A stretch of DNA of 64,000 nt. Origin: an uncultured Geobacteraceae bacterium. Its GTDB lineage: Bacteria; Desulfobacterota; Desulfuromonadia; Geobacterales; Pseudopelobacteraceae. The stretch's first letter is position 1, and every line of letters begins with the position of its first letter. Shown here in pieces: positions 60,152 to 64,000 of this stretch. The stretch spans positions 21,934 through 85,933 of the forward strand of contig CAIRBT010000102.1 of NCBI GenBank assembly GCA_903876875.1, read 5' to 3'. The translations under genes and the position numbers were made by a program. A model generated the notes under the pieces. That model saw only the letters and a program-made list of their open reading frames with translations, was not told where the DNA came from and did not search any database.

Positions 60152-62533
60152 TTAGATTTCATCAGGACGCCGATGCGGACCAAGGGCTTCAGATTCCATA
60201 TCCTCTTCCCAGCCCTTTCGATATTCTTCCGCTTGATTCTCCGCTATCAATCTCTGCCCTTCTCTCGAAAATTCATTTATTCCTTCCGGCAAACCATCAA
60301 CTTTTCTTGGTGTGCCGTCCATTACCCAAGTTCTTTCAAGGGTGAATCTTCCTACTGGTAGGACGTCAAAAACATAAGGCTTTGCGTCCATTCCAAATTC
60401 TCTTTGATATGCAAGCCTCAATGGGTCGTCGGCTGGTGGGTGTCCAGGGTGAAACATTCGTCCACTTTCCATCTCTGGGAAATTGCCCAGCGGTTCGTCA
60501 GGGGCAATGTTCCGACACAGATTAGCTGGTAACCAGTGATAATCATAGTCCAGAAGGTCTTCTTCTGCCCATGCGCTTTTTCGGTCTTTCTTCTTTTGTT
60601 TTGAATCAACACGTTCATTGTTCTTAACTTTTGTAAATTCCGGGTGAACTGCAAGAACATCCCAGATATATTTGCAATAGATGTAGTATTCACGCCACTG
60701 TTCCAGCTGTTCCTGGGCAGTCATGGCAATATCCTCTTTATTCAGCTTCTTGATTTTATCTACATCTGACTTGAATTCATTCATCTCCATGATTTCTTGT
60801 ATTTCCTTGACGCTTCTTAACTGGTCTTCCGTGATAGGAACGGCTGGGTTAATAAGGTCGGTATCCTGAGCAGTAAATTGAAACATATCGGTAAGCCGCC
60901 AGCTTTGAACTCCATCAACCTTCCGGACATCAAGTTCCCCAGTAAGGCAATTCCGACCTGACAAATAGCTTACAAGTGCTGTAATTCCCTTGCCATGGAA
61001 TGGGTCAAGGACAATATCGCCCTTGTTTGTATGGGCTTTAATAAGAAGTTCCATGAGTCTGAAAGGCTTAGGAGATTCTTTGCCAGAATTTCGGTTTGCC
61101 TCACTTCCTGCATAACTACCGCCTACCATGGGAGTAGTAATCAAATCCGTTACCCGTTTTTGACCACCAAATAGATCACGGAATCCCCATGTTGCCTGTT
61201 CATTCCATGTGTGCTTGGCACCGGGGCGAGTCAGCCAGATAATGTATTCAATGGCTGGAGTGTAGCTGTTCTTGTTTGATAGCCTCCATTCGTTGTTGTT
61301 TGATTTATACCAGTGCATAATCTGCGTCACGACAAGGGGCTTTGCATTTTCTTTGTCACGTCGTTTTCGGATGTCGTTGTAAATTTTCAAAGCATCTTCT
61401 TCGGCTTTGATAAGGACATTGCACCCCTTGTCATTTTTGAGCATTTTTTCAGCTTTTTTCAATGCTTCATTCGCAGATGCTACTTCACTGTCTGTAGGCG
61501 AGTTTCCGTTTTGTCTTTCTCGACGGAGCTGGATAGCGTTATAAGCTTTTTCCGCTTTGTCACGGACTTTTACGAGATCCTTATATGTTATGTCATTTTT
61601 AAGCTGACTCTCAGCTTTTTTCCATGCAGCATTTGCTGCATCAACCTCTTTGGATGTTGGTGGATTTCCAATAATCGGTGAACTGGACACGTAGTCAGTC
61701 AAGAGTCTATTGTTGCAAAATAGAATTGCCGAACCACCTTTTTTTAGAACCCGCCCAAACTCTTTTAGATAAGGTGCAGGGTCAAAATTGTGGTCCCATC
61801 CGCCAGAAATGCCACTATTGTAAGGTGGGTCAGAAATTACGGCGTCTATTGCCCCGTTCTCAATAGTGTTCAACAGAGATAACGCCGGAAGTTTTGTGAG
61901 CATTATGCCCCTTCGTTTAATATACTCCTTTGACATTCTGGGCGGAATTTCTGGCTTTACTACAGGATTATCCCGCTTTATGACTTCGAGCCTAGCTTTT
62001 GAAACCGCCAACACGCCGTTGAAAACTTTGGCTTTGATATCCTCATAAGAACTTGACTGAACAATTTTAGCAAAACGAATACTATCTTCAGACACGTTGA
62101 AAAGCTTTTTAGCATCTGCAAGAGAGACTGAATTTTCGGTGTCTGCTTTCTTTTGCCCCCATTCGAGGTTTGCGAATTTTGCCGCAATCATTGCTCGTTG
62201 GCTGGTATCCAGGTGACGACGGCGCATATTTGCTGACATCACAAGTTCAAACAACTGGTCTTCCGTCCCAGTGAACTCTTCAAAATGTTCAGTTGCGCCG
62301 TCCCAGTGCAGCTCCCGCAAGGCTTTATAGCGGTGTCGTCCGTCAGCGATTTTGCCTTTATACAAAATGACTTTTTCATGTAGTTCATTTTTCTTGATAT
62401 CGTCTCTAAGTGTCTCGAATTCTGTTTGAGTCATTTCTGGGAATACCTCCGCAAATGGGTGATATTCCAGTTCTGGTAATTGTGGTGGTGATACCTCAAT
62501 CTCAGTAGCCACCTGCGTCTCGCTATTCGTCAT
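60152..62533 (-). CDS. ParB-domain/beta-class DNA methyltransferase fusion with duplicated insertion
   Basis: 793 aa. Residues 20-180 are a ParB/Spo0J N-terminal domain with IADGRHRYKALRE and the NMRRRHLDTSQRA region. A methyltransferase with catalytic SDPPYNSG (D234-Y237) comes next, and the SAM motif VLDPFHGKGITAL follows only near 507-515. This order is that of beta-class N4-cytosine/N6-adenine enzymes. Between the two motifs, at about 289-395, sits a duplicated charged helical segment of roughly 53 residues. The C-terminal 200 residues (WREYYIYCKYIWDV, YHWLPANLCRNI) are of unknown family. AGGAG precedes the ATG. It ends an operon of small membrane proteins. Confidence 0.85.
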   Translation of the reverse strand: MTNSETQVATEIEVSPPQLPELEYHPFAEVFPEMTQTEFETLRDDIKKNELHEKVILYKGKIADGRHRYKALRELHWDGATEHFEEFTGTEDQLFELVMSANMRRRHLDTSQRAMIAAKFANLEWGQKKADTENSVSLADAKKLFNVSEDSIRFAKIVQSSSYEDIKAKVFNGVLAVSKARLEVIKRDNPVVKPEIPPRMSKEYIKRRGIMLTKLPALSLLNTIENGAIDAVISDPPYNSGISGGWDHNFDPAPYLKEFGRVLKKGGSAILFCNNRLLTDYVSSSPIIGNPPTSKEVDAANAAWKKAESQLKNDITYKDLVKVRDKAEKAYNAIQLRRERQNGNSPTDSEVASANEALKKAEKMLKNDKGCNVLIKAEEDALKIYNDIRKRRDKENAKPLVVTQIMHWYKSNNNEWRLSNKNSYTPAIEYIIWLTRPGAKHTWNEQATWGFRDLFGGQKRVTDLITTPMVGGSYAGSEANRNSGKESPKPFRLMELLIKAHTNKGDIVLDPFHGKGITALVSYLSGRNCLTGELDVRKVDGVQSWRLTDMFQFTAQDTDLINPAVPITEDQLRSVKEIQEIMEMNEFKSDVDKIKKLNKEDIAMTAQEQLEQWREYYIYCKYIWDVLAVHPEFTKVKNNERVDSKQKKKDRKSAWAEEDLLDYDYHWLPANLCRNIAPDEPLGNFPEMESGRMFHPGHPPADDPLRLAYQREFGMDAKPYVFDVLPVGRFTLERTWVMDGTPRKVDGLPEGINEFSREGQRLIAENQAEEYRKGWEEDMESEALGPHRRPDEI

Positions 62534-62572
62534 AAATATTTTCTCCTGATTTTGATTTGGTTTTGGATATAG

Positions 62573-62869
62573 TTATTTAATACTTCGATTATGTGGCATT
62601 CCGTCATTAAAAACACTGTTGAACGGGTCGTGAAACATATCAGTTGTGTGTATTCCAGTGTCCTGGTTAAGGGAATCGTTTGAGCTGTTATGGACGTCTT
62701 CATTCATACCAGAATTGTTCTCGGCATAGTAATAATAATAGTCGTTCTCGCTTGTAAACCCGCAGGTTTCAGAAGAATTTACCGGATTAAAGTTTCCTTT
62801 CTGATTTGTTTTTATAATCCGGTATCCCAGCCATACTATTGTGAGAATTATTGCGGATGGAATTATCAT
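62573..62869 (-). CDS. Small membrane-anchored acidic protein D
   Basis: 98 aa. One N-terminal TM (MIIPSAIILTIVWLGYRII) is followed by basic KTNQK, so the rest is probably cytoplasmic. The body is Asn/Asp/Tyr/Ser-rich and acidic, including a run of five tyrosines. It ends FHDPFNSVFNDG, related to the end of protein C (NDPFTSTFDDG). Its ATG overlaps the stop of C by 4 bp; the ParB-methyltransferase gene starts 39 bp later. No known family. Confidence 0.6.
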   Translation of the reverse strand: MIIPSAIILTIVWLGYRIIKTNQKGNFNPVNSSETCGFTSENDYYYYYAENNSGMNEDVHNSSNDSLNQDTGIHTTDMFHDPFNSVFNDGMPHNRSIK

Positions 62870-63303
62870 AGTTCACTAATTCCGGTTGAAAACCCGTCGT
62901 CAAAAGTGCTCGTGAACGGGTCATTCATTGAGTTCATACTGTCGTCAATAAAATGGTCTTCGTGATGATAAATGTTAAAATCGCACCACTCATACGCAGG
63001 ATTAAACATCATTTCGTGAATCATGTCAGGAGGATCAATCCCGCAACCGCTACTAAATATATCTCCGTTGAGGCTGATACCGGTTCCACTACAAATGTCG
63101 TTGTCAGTGTCAGTACTGATTGAAAACGTGTCATCACTATCTTGGTTAGCAAAAAGGCTTTCACCGTTTGCGACGTAGTCATCGCAGAATCCGTTGCCGC
63201 AAGATAAGCCGTTGACACCTTCTGCCGGAGCTTGTTGAGCCGGAAAACTCTGCATCCAGCCGTAAATTATCATTCCAAGTGGTATTAGAATTAGTGCTTC
63301 CAT
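62866..63303 (-). CDS. Small membrane-anchored acidic protein C
   Basis: 145 aa, start with AAAGGAATAATTT. A short hydrophobic N-terminus (MEALILIPLGMIIYGWMQSF) is followed by an acidic, Cys-containing body (SCGNGFCDDY, SSGCGIDPPD). Two motifs recur in its neighbours: FNIYHHED (in A as DNIYHQD) and NDPFTSTFDDG (in D as HDPFNSVFNDG). No known family; the Cys pairs may bind metal or form disulfides. Confidence 0.6.
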   Translation of the reverse strand: MEALILIPLGMIIYGWMQSFPAQQAPAEGVNGLSCGNGFCDDYVANGESLFANQDSDDTFSISTDTDNDICSGTGISLNGDIFSSGCGIDPPDMIHEMMFNPAYEWCDFNIYHHEDHFIDDSMNSMNDPFTSTFDDGFSTGISEL

Positions 63304-63355
63304 AAATTATTCCTTTTGATGTGTTCGTGGTTTGTAAGGTTTATTAGTCCTGATG

Positions 63356-63607
63356 TTAAATGTTGCATTGATAAGTGCTTAACATCGGGTCATACCAGGG
63401 GTCGAATTCACCAAAAGTGCTTTCAACCTCTGCTATAACTGCCAGATCTTGTTTGATTGATTCCGTTGATAAGCCCCGAAAGAATATTACGAGGATTATT
63501 CCGGAAATTCCGGTTAGAAATACCGCTCCGCCGAGTCCGTATAGGAAACCGGCAAGGATTATGATAGCGGTTAAAACAATCAAAAGGGTTTTCTGTCTTG
63601 AGTTCAC
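63356..63607 (-). CDS. Small membrane protein B
   Basis: 83 aa from a GTG with AGGA seven bases upstream. Two hydrophobic helices (LLIVLTAIIILAGFLYGLGG and FLTGISGIILVIFF) are followed by an acidic tail ending GEFDPWYDPMLSTY, which recalls the D-P-[FW] ends of C and D. It starts 3 bp after the stop of gene A. Confidence 0.55.
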   Translation of the reverse strand: MNSRQKTLLIVLTAIIILAGFLYGLGGAVFLTGISGIILVIFFRGLSTESIKQDLAVIAEVESTFGEFDPWYDPMLSTYQCNI

Positions 63608-63610
63608 TGG

Positions 63611-63877
63611 TTAGTCCTGGTGATAAATGTTATCGTATAAATAATCTTGCGACGGGTCAGTCCAGCTGTCATTCCGATGCAATCCGTTCATATCGTATCC
63701 GATACGCTGAAAGCCGTTTGAGCCATAGCCATTGATATAAACATAGCCATCGCAGCCGAAAGCGGAGTTTTTCGCAAAGCTGTTAAAATTTCTAACGTCC
63801 AGACGCTCAAGATATCTCGTGTTTCTGCGGTGAATACGGTAAAATATGATTGCGATTATGATTGAAAGAATTATCAT
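63611..63877 (-). CDS. Small membrane-anchored protein A
   Basis: 88 aa. N-terminal TM MIILSIIIAIIFYRI, then a basic patch (HRRNTRYLERLD), predicting a cytoplasmic tail. The tail is rich in Gly/Tyr/Asn/Asp and ends WTDPSQDYLYDNIYHQD. NIYH is shared with protein C. The Shine-Dalgarno GAGG lies in the end of a short leader frame just upstream. First visible gene of the A-B-C-D-ParB-methyltransferase operon. Confidence 0.55.
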   Translation of the reverse strand: MIILSIIIAIIFYRIHRRNTRYLERLDVRNFNSFAKNSAFGCDGYVYINGYGSNGFQRIGYDMNGLHRNDSWTDPSQDYLYDNIYHQD

Positions 63878-63879
63878 TT

Positions 63880-63927
63880 TTACCTCACAGCCGATTTAAT
63901 CGGCTTTACTATTATTTTGTTTATCAT
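63880..63927 (-). CDS. Possible 15-residue leader peptide
   Basis: MINKIIVKPIKSAVR, with AAGGAA 10 bases before its ATG. Its TAA stop ends two bases before the ATG of gene A, and the frame contains the Shine-Dalgarno of A and a hairpin. It may couple translation or be chance. Confidence 0.25.
   Translation of the reverse strand: MINKIIVKPIKSAVR
63889..63905 (-). promoter_or_regulatory. Hairpin in the leader of the small-protein operon
   Basis: AGCCGAT and ATCGGCT with a 3-nt loop, ending 4 nt from the Shine-Dalgarno of gene A. It could attenuate initiation, or be the terminator of an upstream gene outside the window. Upstream of it to 64000 I see only A/T-rich DNA. Confidence 0.4.
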
Positions 63928-64000
63928 CTGCTTTATTTCCTTAATTATCCAGTGAGTAAGAGGCGTTACGTAGTTTGGCAATTACTTTATCTATTTAGAA

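Overview
The window looks like chromosomal DNA of a Geobacterales (Desulfuromonadia) bacterium. The evidence is the lysine pathway with LL-diaminopimelate aminotransferase (dapL with dapB and dapA), a methyl-accepting chemotaxis protein (MCP) carrying a c-type haem motif, a bacteriohemerythrin, a DUF4212/sodium-solute symporter/DUF294 operon, a GEMM-I type riboswitch, and many two-component and chemotaxis proteins. The species cannot be fixed from the sequence alone.

Layout. 1-7.6 kb: the start of an exported protein, an HD-GYP response regulator (c-di-GMP hydrolysis), a minus-strand set proC - pap - B12-binding radical SAM protein, a small conserved hypothetical gene, a PilZ c-di-GMP receptor and a Cys-rich mini-protein. 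7.7-18.1 kb is a sensory block: three MCPs, one with a CxxCH haem motif behind a cyclic-dinucleotide riboswitch and terminator; a CheY-like regulator; a large hybrid kinase with an NMT1/THI5-type sensor; and CheX. No CheA, CheW, CheR or CheB is present. 18.5-24 kb: HU, a Spy/ZraP-like protein, a Gly-rich membrane protein, and two paralogous lipoprotein serpins flanking a DUF6502 gene. Two promoters here share the same palindrome over the -10 box. 24-33.7 kb: mutS2, membrane proteins (one of the BI-1 family), a class A penicillin-binding protein, an outer-membrane barrel and a Big_2 repeat lipoprotein. 33.7-39.2 kb: dapA-dapB-dapL and a sigma-54 response regulator next to a histidine kinase that lacks its ATPase domain. 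39.5-46.5 kb is a tight plus-strand run: trmB, DUF4212, symporter, a DUF294-like protein with altered catalytic residues, a sugar-isomerase-like protein, TonB and cbiA. 46.5-57.8 kb: DUF1847, ligA, an HD protein, a Lon-like protease, bacteriohemerythrin, a SAP-like mini-protein, purC, a PpiD-like chaperone and a NirJ/Ahb-like radical SAM enzyme.

At 57.8 kb there is a tRNA-Phe gene, and the character of the DNA changes after it. From 58.0 kb to the end it is visibly richer in A/T and all genes are on the minus strand. This part reads as an integrated element entered at the tRNA side: an N6-adenine-type methyltransferase, an unknown protein, a ParB-domain/beta-class methyltransferase fusion with an internal duplicated segment, and a tight array of four small membrane-anchored acidic proteins with related C-terminal motifs just upstream of that fusion. 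I consider this array plus the fusion the best candidate for an undescribed system. The second candidate is the serpin/DUF6502 regulon.

Three families of short dispersed palindromes lie between genes: GTAGAGACGCAA arms, GTAGGGGCG arms, and C/G-run AATCCCCC elements. In three cases (an MCP, cbiA, ligA) the stop codon or C-terminal codons lie inside such a palindrome. Start codons were chosen by Shine-Dalgarno position, and the alternatives are stated per gene.
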